A program made the translations under genes and the position numbers. A DNA stretch of 64,000 bases, taken from Proteles cristata cristata (taxonomy: Eukaryota > Chordata > Mammalia > Carnivora > Hyaenidae). The DNA is taken from contig JAESUZ010003095.1 of the NCBI GenBank assembly GCA_017311185.1, positions 1 through 64,000 on the forward strand, in the 5' to 3' direction. Of the stretch, positions 48,590 to 59,850 are shown piece by piece. The number at the start of each line of letters is the position of its first letter. Position 1 is the first letter of the stretch. Below the pieces are notes generated by a model that searched no databases, was not told the origin of the DNA, and worked only from the letters and a program-made list of their open reading frames with translations.

Positions 48590-48970
48590 AATAATTTATT
48601 ATATGCCAAGTAGCTAACTAAGCACCTTAAGTGCATTATCTTGTTTAATCCTAGATCAATCCTAGGAAGCTTAGATACTTTTCTGATTTTAATTTTTAAT
48701 TAATTTTTTTATTTGAGAGAGAGAGAGAGAGCACAAATACGGGAGAGGGGATAGGGTGAGAAGGGCAGAGGGTGAGAGAGGGAGAGAGAATCTCTCTTGT
48801 GGGGCTTGATCCTATGACCTTGAGATCATGACCTGAGCTGAAATTAAGAGCTGACTGCTCAATCAACTGAGCCACCCAGGAGCCCCATTATTTTTAATCT
48901 TCATTATGCAGATGGGGAACTGTGGCTTGGGTGAATTGTGTGGCAGTTCCAGATTTTGGATGCAAAGACT
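48590..48970 (+). repeat. Old mammalian repeat split by a SINE
   Basis: 'ttatatgccaagtagctaac', 'cttgtttaatcctagatc', and after the SINE 'cattatgcagatggggaac'. This is the same ancient family as 54905-55110. Confidence 0.5.
48690..48886 (-). mobile_element. SINE (carnivore SINEC type)
   Basis: Minus strand; head ends gccacccaggagcccc. Inserted in an older repeat, whose halves lie on both sides. Confidence 0.87.
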
Positions 48971-49578
48971 AAAACTAGAACCCTCTTTAATAAGGAAATT
49001 AAAGATTTAATAATAATAATATAATAATGGCAGATAGAAAAGATATGTTGCTCACTTGGAATCATCTGACCTATTATGGTTGTTTATCACTTGGTTAAAT
49101 ATCTAAGATATAAACACAAAGTGGAGAATTTGGGTTTTTTTCCTTATCAAAAATAGTTATGTAAAGTTATCAGTGGAGATAGATTTTGTATCTTATCGGG
49201 ATTAAATTCAAAATAAACTTTTTCAGTTACCCTTTTTCAGCAGCCATTGATAGCATAGTAGAAAATGATGCCAAGTATGGTTTTACAGAAAATAGAGGAA
49301 TTCAGTAATAGTTTTTATGTTGAACCTTTCTAGTGACAGTCTGCCCAAGAATGAACTCACTGGAATCTTTTGTGGATAAGTTACGGAGTTTCAGTCAAAG
49401 TTCCAGAGGAGTGGAACCAGTGGGAGGCATGTGTATGTTAAGGGACTTTTATTATGTGGATTTGCTTTACGAGATTGTGAGGGCTGGCCAAGTAAGCCTG
49501 GAGTCCCTCATGTAAGATCATGATTAGGCTAGAACCTCATGGGCACTAGCTGCTTAGGGAAAACCTAAGCTTCCTTTA

Positions 49579-49921
49579 TTTTTTTTTTATTTTTTTAATT
49601 TTTATTTATTTTATTTTATTTTTTTTTACAAATAGTTTATTGTCAAATTAGTTTCCACATAACACCCAGTGCTCATCCCCACAAGTGTCCTCCTCCATGC
49701 CCATCCCTCCTCCCCACCACATCCATCAGTCCTCAGTTTTTGTCAGCATTCAAGAGTCGCTCCTGGTTTGCCTCTCTCCCTTTCCCCCACCATTTCCGCC
49801 CTTCTTCTCCCCCTTGGTCCTCTGTTAAGTTCCTCCTAATCCTCCTATACGTGCACACATATGATATTTGTCCTTCTCTGCCTGACTTATTTCGCTCAGC
49901 ATAACACCCTCAAGGAATGAG
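49579..49921 (-). mobile_element. Short, 5'-truncated young L1 with 18-bp duplication
   Basis: Minus-strand L1 3' end of about 340 bp with a T-rich (polyA) end at 49579. Flanked by aaacctaagcttccttta at 49561-49578 and 49922-49939, showing a typical target-primed insertion. Confidence 0.93.
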
Positions 49922-50270
49922 AAACCTAAGCTTCCTTTAAAGGGTTCACCTGATTAACTGTCACTCACCCAGGATATTTGTTTAATGTCAATTGAATATG
50001 GACCTTAATTACAGCTGCAAGATCTTTTCACTTTTGCCATATAACACAATCTAATCACAAGTGCTATCCCATCATATGCATTGGCCCAACCCACCCTCAA
50101 GGGGAGGGGATTATACAAGTCCTGAAGCACTGTGACCTTGTTTGCTGCTAGGGAAGCTCCTCAAAGATCCTTCCAGCACAAGACATGTTTTAAAGCCTTT
50201 CTCTCCACGCACACACCCACCAGTGTCTCTTAGTGAGATTTCTAAACACCAGGGATAAAGAAAGCTACGT

Positions 50271-50492
50271 ATTTTTTTTAATGTTTATTTATTTTTGAGA
50301 GAGAGAGAGAAAGAAAGAGAAAGAGAGAGAGAGAGAACACCCAAGTGCAAGGGAGGGGACAGAGAGAGAGGGAGACACAGAATCCAAAGCAGGCTCCAGG
50401 CTCTGAGCTGTTAGCCCCAAGCCCAATGCAGGGCTTGAACTTACAAACTGTGAGATCATGACCTGAACTTAACTGAGCCACCCATGTGCCCC
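50271..50492 (-). mobile_element. SINE (carnivore SINEC type)
   Basis: Minus strand, with an extended gagaga/aaagaaag purine run; head ends gccacccatgtgcccc. Confidence 0.88.
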
Positions 50493-50640
50493 AAAATCTA
50501 TTTTTTTACACCCCTGCTTTGGATGGACCATGCTTGGCCTGAGTTATTGGTCACAGTAATTTCTCTGACCCTGTTGCATTTCTAGACTCAACATTTCTCA
50601 GTGACCAACTCTTTTAAGTGTGACACCATAAAGAAGCAAA

Positions 50641-50743
50641 TATATATATACATATACACACACACATATATATATACTATACATATATACACACACACAT
50701 ATATGTATATATACACACACATATATATACATATATACACACT
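50641..50743 (+). repeat. Mixed (TA)n/(CA)n microsatellite
   Basis: About 100 bp of alternating purine-pyrimidine sequence (tatata, acacac, atgtat). Confidence 0.9.
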
Positions 50744-51184
50744 ATGGAGAACTAGCTATTACAAAAACAAACACTCCATCCTCTGAGGATAAAGGCCTTT
50801 TTTTTCCCTCCTTCCTATCAGCCACTTGGTAGAATAATTTGGATGGATTTAAGGATGGTTTAATTGGAAGACTCTCACTGCACTAGGAACATAGCCCTAC
50901 ATGACTAGTTTAAATTTGCTAATGAGCCTTATTTGGCTTATGTAATGCCTGTATATCATTTCATATGGACAGTTGTTAGAAAAAGTTTTGGCTTTACTAG
51001 TCAGTTTCATATGCCAACTGCCAAAATGTCACTTAATATTTTTCATGTTGATCTTTTTTACTTCTAGAACCCTTTCAGTATTCATTAGGAAATCATATTT
51101 TCTAAGCATTCGTAAGTGGAATTATTTGAATGTTAGGATTAGGAGTAGTTTCTGAAGGAAAATATAATTTTTTTCCCAAAAATT

Positions 51185-51335
51185 GATTCATTCATTTAGT
51201 AAATCTTTATTGAGAATCTAGGATTTGCAGACACTGTTCTCCTCCTGGGATATGGGCCCCTGAGGTGAAGGAACCAGACATCTGATTCCTGCCCTTGAAA
51301 AACTAATTAATAGTCACTGGGAAAGAAGGCATTGA
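51185..51335 (-). repeat. L2 LINE fragment
   Basis: Reverse L2 3' end: 'tcattcatttagtaaatc', 'ttattgagaatctaggattt', 'cactgttctcctcctggg'. Confidence 0.6.
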
Positions 51336-51723
51336 GAAGTAATTTCAGTGAAGTGCCAATCTCTGTCTCTAGCTGAAGTATTGTGTGTTCTGGTTGTCCA
51401 TGAATCACAAGAGAAAATGTCTGCCCAAAGATCACCTAACGGTAAAAATAGAAGTCTTTTCAATAACTCTAGACTGTGTCAAAAAGAGTTGTTTTCTTTC
51501 TGAGCATTTTTATGGTCCTCAAATCTCAAGATTATTCTTTATAGGATGGAAAATTAGACTATTTAAAAATGGATGGATGTTAATGCTAAGATAATAGGAT
51601 CTAAACATTTCCTCAATTAAATGCAGAAGGTATGGGAATTAAATCGTCAGTCTTTTGAAGAAAGTTTCCACTTAATGGCAAAGTACTTATTATGTCAGAG
51701 TGCTTTTAAAATCAATCTGACCT

Positions 51724-51942
51724 TGGGACGCCTGGCTGTCTCAGTGGGTTGAGCGCCCACCATCAGCTCAGGTCATGATCTTGCAGTTCGTGAGTTTGAG
51801 CCCCACATCAGGCTCCCTGCTGACAGCTTGTCAGTGCAGAGCCCACAGAACCCACTTTGGATCCTCTGTCCCCCTCACCCTCCCCTTCCCCTGCTGTGTT
51901 CTCCCCAAAATAAATAAATATTTAAAGCATAAATAAATAAAT
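51724..51942 (+). mobile_element. SINE (carnivore SINEC type)
   Basis: Plus strand; head tgggacgcctggctgtctcag; tail with repeated aaataaataaat. Confidence 0.87.
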
Positions 51943-52211
51943 GCAATCTTATGTTGAGACTGGAAAATTTCTACTGATCTTCTTTCAACTTCTTTCATTC
52001 CTTAGCCAATAATTCCAGTTTGATGTTAATTAAGCTGGTCCAATTAATTTTATATTTCAATTGCTGTTTTCGTTTTGCTATTATATTTCATTTTATAGTT
52101 TATATTTCTTACCTGAGATTCCCATCATTTTATTCATTATGCACATATTTTCCTTTATGCTTTTGAACATATTTTATATTTATAATGGTCGCTTTAAAGT
52201 CCTTGTCTGCT

Positions 52212-52396
52212 GGGTTGCCTGGGTGGCTCAGTCGGTTGATCATCTGAGTTTTGATTTTGGCTCTGGTCATGATCTCAGGGTTGTGGGATCAAGCCCCGCA
52301 TTGGGCTCTGTGCCGAGTGTGGAGTCTGCTTAAGATTCTCTATCTCTCACCCTCTGCTTCCCTCCCCCTAAAATAAATTAAAAAAAAAATAATAAT
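52212..52396 (+). mobile_element. SINE with target-site duplication, older subtype
   Basis: Plus strand. Flanked by aaagtccttgtctgct (52196-52211) and aaagtccttctctgct (52397-52412). The middle reads 'gtgccgagtgtggagtctgc' rather than the usual cat-type 'gctgacagctcagagcctgg'. Confidence 0.88.
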
Positions 52397-52877
52397 AAAG
52401 TCCTTCTCTGCTAATTGTAAAGGCTATCTTTGCATCATTTCTGTTACCCATTGTTACTGCTTTTTCTTTGGTATGGTCACATTGGTTTTGTTTTCTTAAT
52501 TTAGTATGGATAACTTTTTCTTGTGTTTCAGATCTGTTGATTTTTGGCAGTATCTATTCGATATTAGGAATGATAGGTTATAGAGACTCTGAGTTTTGTT
52601 TTGCAGTGGGCAGTTGTTTGTATTTTTGGTCAGTTACTTCAACTTTAATTTGCTATCATTCAACTGGGCATTGTTTAGTGGTTGGTAAGAATTTGGATGA
52701 ATTTTAGAAGCTGATACTTATGGACACTTTTTCCATCCAGGGTTTAGCTCATCTAGTTTTCTAGCTGCTTTTGAGCCCCATGGTGTGTTCTCTGATATCT
52801 CAAGCCAGTAAGGCAGCAGATTCCCTCTGCATGAGCTTCAAGAAGATTGGATAGGTTATGCCCCAAGGCAAAATGCT

Positions 52878-52925
52878 GGTTTCAAAGTTTATTTATTTTT
52901 GAAAGAGAGAGAGTGAGAGTGTGAG
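52878..52925 (-). mobile_element. SINE fragment (tail end only)
   Basis: Only 'agtttatttatttttgaaag' and a short gagaga run remain; the tRNA-like head is missing. Confidence 0.6.
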
Positions 52926-53196
52926 TAAAAAGTAGTAGTAAAATTTCTACTTGCCTAATCTAGACGCTTTATTTCTAGTAATACAGGCTAGTTTTATGTT
53001 ATATGCTTTTAGTAGCTGTTATATTCTTTACTCATATTTTGCCTCTGCTTGTAGTTGTTCAAAGCATCTAGATTATTTTTACCTGAATTTCTCCTTCCCC
53101 TAAGCCTGAGTTATAGAAAATGACAAGAAATAAAAGAGGGAAAAAGCATGAATGGCCTTTATTCTTTCATACAGCAAATAATCACTTTACTTTTTT

Positions 53197-53415
53197 TTTT
53201 TTTTTTAATGTTTTATTTATTTCTAGGAGAGAGAGACAGCGTGAGCAGGGAGGGTCAGAGAGAGAGGGAGTCACAGACTGAAACAGGCTCCAGGCTCCGA
53301 GCTGGCAGTCAGCACAGAGCCCAACACGGGGCTCGAACCCACAAACCACAAGATCATGACCTAAGCGAAAGTCGGAAAGTCGGACGCTTAACCGACTAAG
53401 CCACCCAGGCGCCCC
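53197..53415 (-). mobile_element. Young SINE with target-site duplication
   Basis: Minus strand. Flanked by tcactttactttttt (53182-53196 and from 53416). The head contains an extra 8-base repeat, reading gaaagtcggaaagtcggacg. Confidence 0.91.
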
Positions 53416-53927
53416 TCACTTTACTTTTTTCTAATGTTACTTTAGCCATTCTTGCCTGACTTGAGGATCAGAGATAGTCACTAAAACAGTCTATGTGAGG
53501 TGTCATGATTAAACTAATTCAGAGAGTGACGTGAACTATTTAATAAAAAGCAAACAAAGCGCAACTTTACAATTACTAATTGTGACTTCTCAGAACACAA
53601 TCCACAGTCTTTAAATAGGCTACCAACTAAATCCCTTGGATAAAAAAAAAAACAAAAAAAAAGTTAGAATGTTAGAGGCTCATTGTTTTATTTTGAGGAG
53701 ATAATTACATTGTTATATTTTCCCCTAGAATTTAATTTTCCCATTGAAGGGTTGGTGTATGTAGATTAGTAGTTTATCTTTTTCGATAGAATGAAATTGG
53801 AATGGCTTAATTATCTGTTTTATTTTTGAATAGGGTTTCAAGTTATTTGCATAATGGTTAAATCAACTTATAATTGTATTCATTTTGTTTTATGACCTTG
53901 ACCTTTTGTATTAAGAATTTCAGTTCA

Positions 53928-54149
53928 GGGGCGCCTGGGTGGCTTAGTCGGTTAAGCGTCCGACTTTCGCTTAGGTCATGATCTTGTGGTTCGTGGGTTC
54001 GAGCCCCGCGTCGGGCTCTGTGCTGACTGCCAGCTCAGAGCCTGGAGCCTGTTTCAGTCTGTGACTCCCTCTCTTTCTGACCCTCCCTTGCTCATGCTCT
54101 CTCTCTCTCTCTCTCCTAGAAATAAATAAAAAAAACTAAAAAAAAAAAA
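53928..54149 (+). mobile_element. Young SINE, perfect 15-bp duplication
   Basis: Plus strand, consensus-like head. Flanked by aagaatttcagttca at 53913-53927 and 54150-54164. Confidence 0.93.
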
Positions 54150-54904
54150 AAGAATTTCAGTTCATTTTAATTTTCAATTGTTAGAGTGTTCATAGTCATC
54201 TTAGAATTAAATATTAGTACAGTGTGCAGATGACATGAAAAAAATCTTATCAGAATTTTGTTTTGAATTATTTTTGTTTGAGTTATTCCTTTCTATATAA
54301 CAGCCATAAATTTTACTCCAACCTAATGTTCAAAAACTTTTGTGTAACTATTAGTAATTTTCAACTAATTGTGTAACTATTACTCCAAACTAGTCTCCAA
54401 AATCATTTGTGTAACTATTATGAAAGTCAAATAAGGAAAGACACAGATGAAAGTTCAGGTAAATTTACTGACAAAAGTTGGACCAAAGTGAAGAACAAGG
54501 AACCACAAAAGGAGTTCTAGCAACCAAAAGAGGATTAGATTATTTTGCTGTTATTTTAAGGACTATACAGAGCTTCCAGATATCATGTGTGCCTGAAGAC
54601 CAGAATTAAGTGTGGGAGGGAAATCTGAAAGTGTATGTGGAAGGAGGAAGCATTAAAATAAATATGGGCTTATATATTTAGTTGGTGTCAGAAGATCAGC
54701 TGTTTCTTTATAGCATGGGTGCTTACCCTTATAGCCCTATAGGAGCGAATACTTCCATAGTACACGTTGGAAATGGCCCTTGTAGAAACTGAATTATAGC
54801 CTTGATCAGTTCAAAAGAAGTCATCGCTAGTATTAACATCCTCAGTAATATCTTTGTCAACATTATCAATACTGTTTTCATGGTAAGAATCATTAAAATT
54901 TATG

Positions 54905-55110
54905 TAAACATTTATTTTATCCCAGGTACCAGGCTGAAAACTTTACCTGTGTTAGCTCATGCTTTCTAATAACTATTGGGGGGGGGATTTACTTTTTTTA
55001 TCTTTATTTAAGATGAGAAACCCAAGGCTTATAATGTTTAATTAAATTGTCCTAAAGTCATAGAAATAATAAGTAGCAGAGATTGAACTCAAAATGGGAT
55101 TTTCTGTTCC
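54905..55110 (+). repeat. Old mammalian repeat
   Basis: 'ccaggtaccaggctgaaaac', 'taactattgggg', 'aagatgagaaacccaaggc', 'gtcatagaaataataagtag': a diverged ancient interspersed repeat. Confidence 0.5.
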
Positions 55111-55457
55111 CCTGAACATATGCCGTTAACCACCAATAATTAAAAAATAATCTGGAAAGAATATGAGGCCTAAGCTATTAACTGTAAAGTTTCTGGTTTG
55201 GTGTTTGCCATTAAGCAATACAAAATGTTATAGCCAAAATAATGTTCTATTATAAATAATTCAAGGTATGTTTATTTTATGATTTTCTACTTCAATTTTC
55301 AGTATAGTTGGAACTGCTGGAATAAAATCTTTGACCATTATTATTTTAAAGAACATCACAGAGCTGAGTGCTTCAATAAGTCAAAGTTCTTTCAATTTAC
55401 AAAGTAGTATTTTTACAACTTTTGCTAATCCTTTTTTTCTTCTCTTTCTCTCCTTAG

Positions 55458-55622
55458 GAAAAATTGGATGTAGGGGTGAGAAAAGAAGTCGATGGCATGG
55501 GAACTTCAGAAATAAAATATGGAGACTCAGTATGCTATATTCAACATATAAATACAGGCCTGTGGCTTACTTATCAGTCTGTGGATATGAAATCGGTGAG
55601 AATGGGATCCATACAGCGTAAG
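55458..55622 (+). CDS. RYR2: RYR2 exon 13 (codons 336 to 390)
   Basis: This 165-nt exon is 55 complete codons, phase 0 at both ends. The acceptor is a strong pyrimidine tract ending ctctccttag; the donor is AAG|gtaaga. The translation begins EKLDVGVRKEVDGMGTSEIK and ends SVRMGSIQRK. It covers most of MIR repeat 5 at the end of domain B. Three residues differ from the human sequence I remember: Ile366 (55548-55550) for Val, Asn367 (55551-55553) for Asp, and Met379 (55587-55589) for Val. The rest is the same. A donor-like TCG|gtgaga lies inside the exon at 55593-55601; its use would drop the last nine codons without shifting frame. The exon is clearly functional by splice sites and frame. Confidence 0.95.
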
Positions 55623-56164
55623 GTAAGATTACATAAAAACACGGTTTATAGCCACCATTTTTTATGACAAAAAAATTAACAGAAGACAAAAGGTATCTAA
55701 CACCGTGGGCCACCTGCTAAACACTATTTACATGCAAAAGGTCGAATTCCACCATAATAATCTCTTCGGTTTTTGTGGGGTGAACAATGCCAGATGTTAC
55801 ATCATGACTTTAAATGTTAAACAAGGATGTACATTCTTTTCTGAATTCTAGCATAGTCTACCTACTTCACTTTGTTCTCCATGCTCCTGCCTGGGTTATG
55901 TTTCTAGAAAGCAGGAGAGTTCGTGCTCCCTAACTGCTTAGTCCTCTGCCAACAATCTATTGCTCACAAGACAAGTACTATACTTCTTGATAGTGATGAT
56001 ACCTTTCTTGACCTACCTCTTAATCTCATCTGTGCCTCATTCACCTATTCATCATCCAATCTCTAGGCATCATCTTTGGTTTTCCCAGCCCACCAGTTGT
56101 ACCACATTAGTTGTCATTTCTCAAAAAATCATGGCTTTGAAACAAAAAATGTCAGTTCAGATCC

Positions 56165-56560
56165 TCTACTCATTTTTTGAATCAGATTATGTTTTCGTTG
56201 TTGTTGCTACTGAGTTGTATGAGCTCTTTATGTATACAGGATATTAATCCCTTGTCAGATATATATATATATTTTTTAAAAAATATTTTTATTTATTTCT
56301 AGGAGAGAGAGAGAGACAGCGTGAGCAGGGGAGGGTCAGAGAGAGAGGGAGATATAGACTCTGAAATAGGCTCCAGGCTCCGAGCTGGCAGTCAGCACAG
56401 AGCCCGATGCGGGGCTCGAACCCACGAACCGCGAGATCATGACCTAAGCGAAAGTCGGACTCTTAACCGACTAAGCCACTCAGGTGACCCCCCCTTGTCA
56501 GATATATTATTTGCAGATACCTTCTTCCATCCAGCAGGTTGACTTTCTTTTTGTACACAT
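56165..56560 (-). mobile_element. L1 fragment, antisense, split by a SINE
   Basis: 'gagttgtatgagctctttat', 'ggatattaatcccttgtcag', then after the SINE 'ttatttgcagataccttc', the reverse of an L1 ORF2 segment. Confidence 0.65.
56265..56491 (-). mobile_element. Young SINE, 16-bp duplication
   Basis: Minus strand. Flanked by cccttgtcagatatat at 56249-56264 and 56492-56507. Confidence 0.92.
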
Positions 56561-56638
56561 GAAATAATACGGTATGTGTGTCAACTGTAGTTCAGTAGGA
56601 AAAGCCAACAAACATACCCATCTGTGCTTCTGCATGCA

Positions 56639-56946
56639 CAGCTGCCCCTTGGACAACCTGAGTGTAGGAGCACCAACCCACAAAGTCCATGTTTAACTTT
56701 GACTCCCCCTAAAACTTTACTGATAGCTCACTGTTGATGGGAAGGTTCACCAATAACATAAATAACTCACACATTTTGTGTGTTGTATGTATTATATACT
56801 ATACTCTGACAATAAAGTAAGCTAGAGAAAAGATGTTAAGAAAATCATAAGAGACAGTATATTTACCGTACTCTACTGTATTTATTGAAGAAAAGCCATG
56901 CGTAAGTGGACCTGCATAGTTCAAACTTACGTTGTTCAAGTGTTAA
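56639..56946 (-). mobile_element. Small DNA transposon (MITE-like)
   Basis: Inverted ends: 'cagctgccccttggacaacc' at the left and 'acgttgttcaagtgttaac' at the right. The interior 'gtatttattgaagaaaagcc' fits a common non-autonomous mammalian DNA transposon. No ORF. Confidence 0.6.
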
Positions 56947-56994
56947 CAACGCTTCTGTTTCCTCTGCTTGGAATGCCCTTTAAAAGTTTTTTTT

Positions 56995-57024
56995 TGTTCG
57001 TTCGTTCGTTTGTTTGTTTGTTTT
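56995..57024 (+). repeat. (GTTC)n(GTTT)n microsatellite
   Basis: Three GTTC-type units run into four GTTT units. Confidence 0.85.
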
Positions 57025-57194
57025 ATCTCCACCCAATTTCTATCTGTCCTGCAGAGGTTAAATTTAAAGGTGGTTTTAAAAGTTCTTCTTGAATGTCTCA
57101 GTTTATCCTCTGTGCCTTCCTTTATGTTTTCATAATATTTGTGTATAACTTATTAAATGTTACATGTGGTCCTGTGCTATTTCATTTAGTAAGC

Positions 57195-57378
57195 TACCTC
57201 TTCCCTCCCCTCCCCTCCCCTCTCTTCTCATCCAGCCTCCTTTCCCTTCTTTTCCTCTCCCTTCCCCTCCCATCCCCTCCCCTTTCTTCCTCTCTTCTCT
57301 CCCGTCACTTCCCCTCCCCCCCTCTTTTCTCTCTCTTTCTTTCTCTCCTTCCTCTCACCCTCCAGCTCTCCATCTCAC
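57195..57378 (+). repeat. Pyrimidine-rich low-complexity tract
   Basis: About 180 bp almost entirely C and T (ccctccc, tttcctctc), with a few breaks. The two long Ser/Pro/Leu open frames here are composition artefacts. Confidence 0.9.
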
Positions 57379-58454
57379 CCTATTTGTGAGCTCCTTTAAG
57401 GCAAGTACATAGTACTCTAGTACTAAATTGTTCATATTCCTTATTACACAGAACCAAATAATAACACAAATATTATTTCTATAAATGTGAAATTTTGGAA
57501 AGACTGTGGTGGGGCAGAAATCTTTATTTTCAATAGACTTACTTATCATAACATATCTATATTCCAGAATGGATTGTTTAAGATATTGTGATCTCTTTGG
57601 AGTGATCAGTACTGATTTCAGTGAGGTTGGAGGCTGATTCTGCTTTGCTGGAGTTGGGCTTAATTCATCCCTTTCCTAAATTAGAGCTTCAGATGGAAAG
57701 CCAGGGACAACTCTCTTGTAGACCCATATGATCTTTGTGATTGAATGATCTCTTGTCTTTAAGGTCTTTGAGCCAGGGTCATAAACTTAAATGGATTTGT
57801 TCATATGCAGTATTGTAAACTGTTTATTTCCTACAATTGAGCCTGGCTGTTCTCAACTTTTTATGATGGAAAAATCGTATTTATGCCAAGGAAGCAAAAT
57901 AGTACAATCAACACTTGTGTCTCTATCCTTCACCCTTCATCCTTCTCAATGCTTTTTCATTCTTGTTTTATTTACACTCCTACCCCCTTGCTATGCGCTG
58001 GTAAATTATTGCCATTACTCTCAATGTTTAGAAGTAGAATTTAAATACACTGAAATGCCAAAACATTATGTGACCCATACACATGACAATATGGCAGAAC
58101 AAAGTTCCATTTCTGTAGAAAGTTGTACAACATTCCTTTCCGGGTTGACCCTGCCCCTTCTTTCCCAAGGGCGATTGCCTTTGTAATCTTTTCCCACCAC
58201 AGGTTACTTTTGCCTTATGGAGAAATTCGTATAAAGGAAATCACGCAGCACACACTCTTTTGTACAAAGCTTCTTCCCCTCAGCAAAATGTCTCTGACTT
58301 TTAACCACGTTGTTGCATATTTGGAGCCAAAGAGTTGAAGCTGCTGTTTGAGGCCCACAGGAGACAGAGTTGGAGGTTAGAGTAAGTTCAGCTCACAGGT
58401 TAAGGGGAGAAACAGAAAGGAAGGGGCTTGGTAGAGGTATATGCTCATGACTTA

Positions 58455-58575
58455 CTATCCATCTCCATTACTAGACTCTATGGGACTGGAACCACGTTTC
58501 TCATCTTTGTGTTTGTCTTATCTAGCACAGGGCCTCAACTGTAATAGATACTTGGTGTTTCTTGAATAAAAATGT
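58455..58575 (+). repeat. L2 LINE fragment
   Basis: 'tccattactagactctatgg', 'tctagcacagggcctcaac', 'gatacttggtgtttcttgaa': L2 3' end. Confidence 0.65.
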
Positions 58576-58837
58576 GTATTTTCAAGGGTGTGGACTTAGA
58601 GTTGAGTTGCTGAGCTCCCACATTAGCCTGGTTAGCCTGGTTGCTAGCTGCAGTAGCATTACAGAATTTTGAGCCCACAGAGCACTGGCTTAGCGTTTGG
58701 AAGGTGAATAGCTAATGGGTAAATTGGAGCAAGAGAGTTTGATTGGATTTCAAAGCAGACTTTTATTTTGATAATGATGCTTGACCCCAAAACTACCAGA
58801 TTTAGCAGATATTTTCTGTATCTTTTCTCCTCAGTGT

Positions 58838-59400
58838 TTTATTTTGAAATGTTTCAAAAAGACAAAAAGAGAAGACTAATCCAATGAATATCCATATACC
58901 TTCAAATTAGATTCAACAGTTATTAATGATTTACAGTATTTACTTTTTTTTGCTCCTTCCCTCTTTTCTTCCTTTTTTCTCTCCTTTTCTCTGTGTGTAT
59001 GTGTGTATATGGGAATATATATGTATATATGCATATACATATGTGTAAACGTGTGTATATACACATTTATACACACATACACATCTCGGCACATCAGTAA
59101 TACCATTCTGGCACCTAATAAATAATGAATTTCACTATATTATCTAATATCCTGTTTATATTCACATTTCTTCTGTTATCCCAGGAATATCTTTTATATC
59201 TCATTTTATATCAGGATCCAAACAAGGTTCATGCATTTTTTTGTACTTTCTCTGTCTCTTTTAATGTAGAACAATTTTTACCTTGTTTTTATCATTGACT
59301 AAGAATCTAGGCCAGTTGTAGAATGTCCCGTGTTCTAGATGTCTCTGAGTTTTTTTTCCCATTGCATTTGTCCCTTGTAATTGCCATACATTTGAAATTC
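58838..59400 (-). repeat. Old LINE-like repeat, family unsure
   Basis: 'ttattaatgatttacag', 'taatatcctgtttatattc', 'caggatccaaacaaggttc', 'agaatgtcccgtgttctag' match a common old LINE-associated pattern. Contains a TG/TA microsatellite at 58991-59086. Confidence 0.45.
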
Positions 59401-59407
59401 AGTCTAG

Positions 59408-59850
59408 GGCTATGCTGTCCAAGTCAGCAGTTCTTAGTCACGTGTGGCTATTTGGGGCATGAATGTGGCTAGAGCTACAGGAACTGAATTTTTTTGTTTT
59501 AGCTTTAATTAATTTAAATGTAAAAGCTTATGCTTTATTAAATTATTAGAGGATTTTTGTGCATGTTTGGAACAGCTTAGGTATGTGAACGTACTCTTGA
59601 AACTATAAATGTCATCAATTGTAGAACAAATCAAGTATTTTCACTAACAATTTGGTATCTAAATCAGGATGCTCTAAGTATCCTTGGTTTTGAAGACATG
59701 GAAGAATGTTTACTTCATTAACAAGTTTGTTCTGTTTATTACACGTTGACATAATATTTTGGATACATTGGGGTAAATCAAATATATAATTAAAATTTTA
59801 CTTTTTAAAAAAAACTTTTTTAATGTGGGTTCTTGAAAATCCAAAAGTTA
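59408..59850 (+). mobile_element. Old DNA-transposon-like repeat
   Basis: 'agtcacgtgtggctatttgg', 'gaatgtggctagagctacag', 'aatattttggatacattggg', 'tttttaatgtgggttcttg': diverged non-coding element. Confidence 0.5.

Larger units (their letters stand above)
46836..55457 (+). other. RYR2: RYR2 intron 12 (8622 bp)
   Basis: From gtaaga to ctccttag. It contains SINEs at 47959-48160, 48690-48886, 50271-50492, 51724-51942, 52212-52396, 52878-52925 (fragment), 53197-53415 and 53928-54149. It also has a short young L1 (49579-49921), old repeats near 48590-48970 and 54905-55110, and a TA/CA microsatellite at 50641-50743. The block 49330-50265 around the L1 resembles an old interspersed repeat I could not name. 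51960-52870 may be old LINE sequence. 46836-47958 and 54165-54900 show nothing recognisable. Confidence 0.9.

Noticed and set aside
50641..50743. CRISPR-like or tandem-repeat array
   Set aside because: Simple TA/CA microsatellite with no spacer structure; eukaryotic host.
55709..55722. A further CTCF-like match (ccacctgc) just after exon 13
   Set aside because: Only about 11 of 14 core positions agree, which is common by chance.
57093..57412. Ser/Pro/Leu-rich open frames
   Set aside because: They arise from the CT-rich low-complexity tract.
57791..58186. 131-aa open frame, the longest in the window
   Set aside because: No family signature, no splice or promoter context, and old repeat-like DNA around it; expected by chance in 64 kb.
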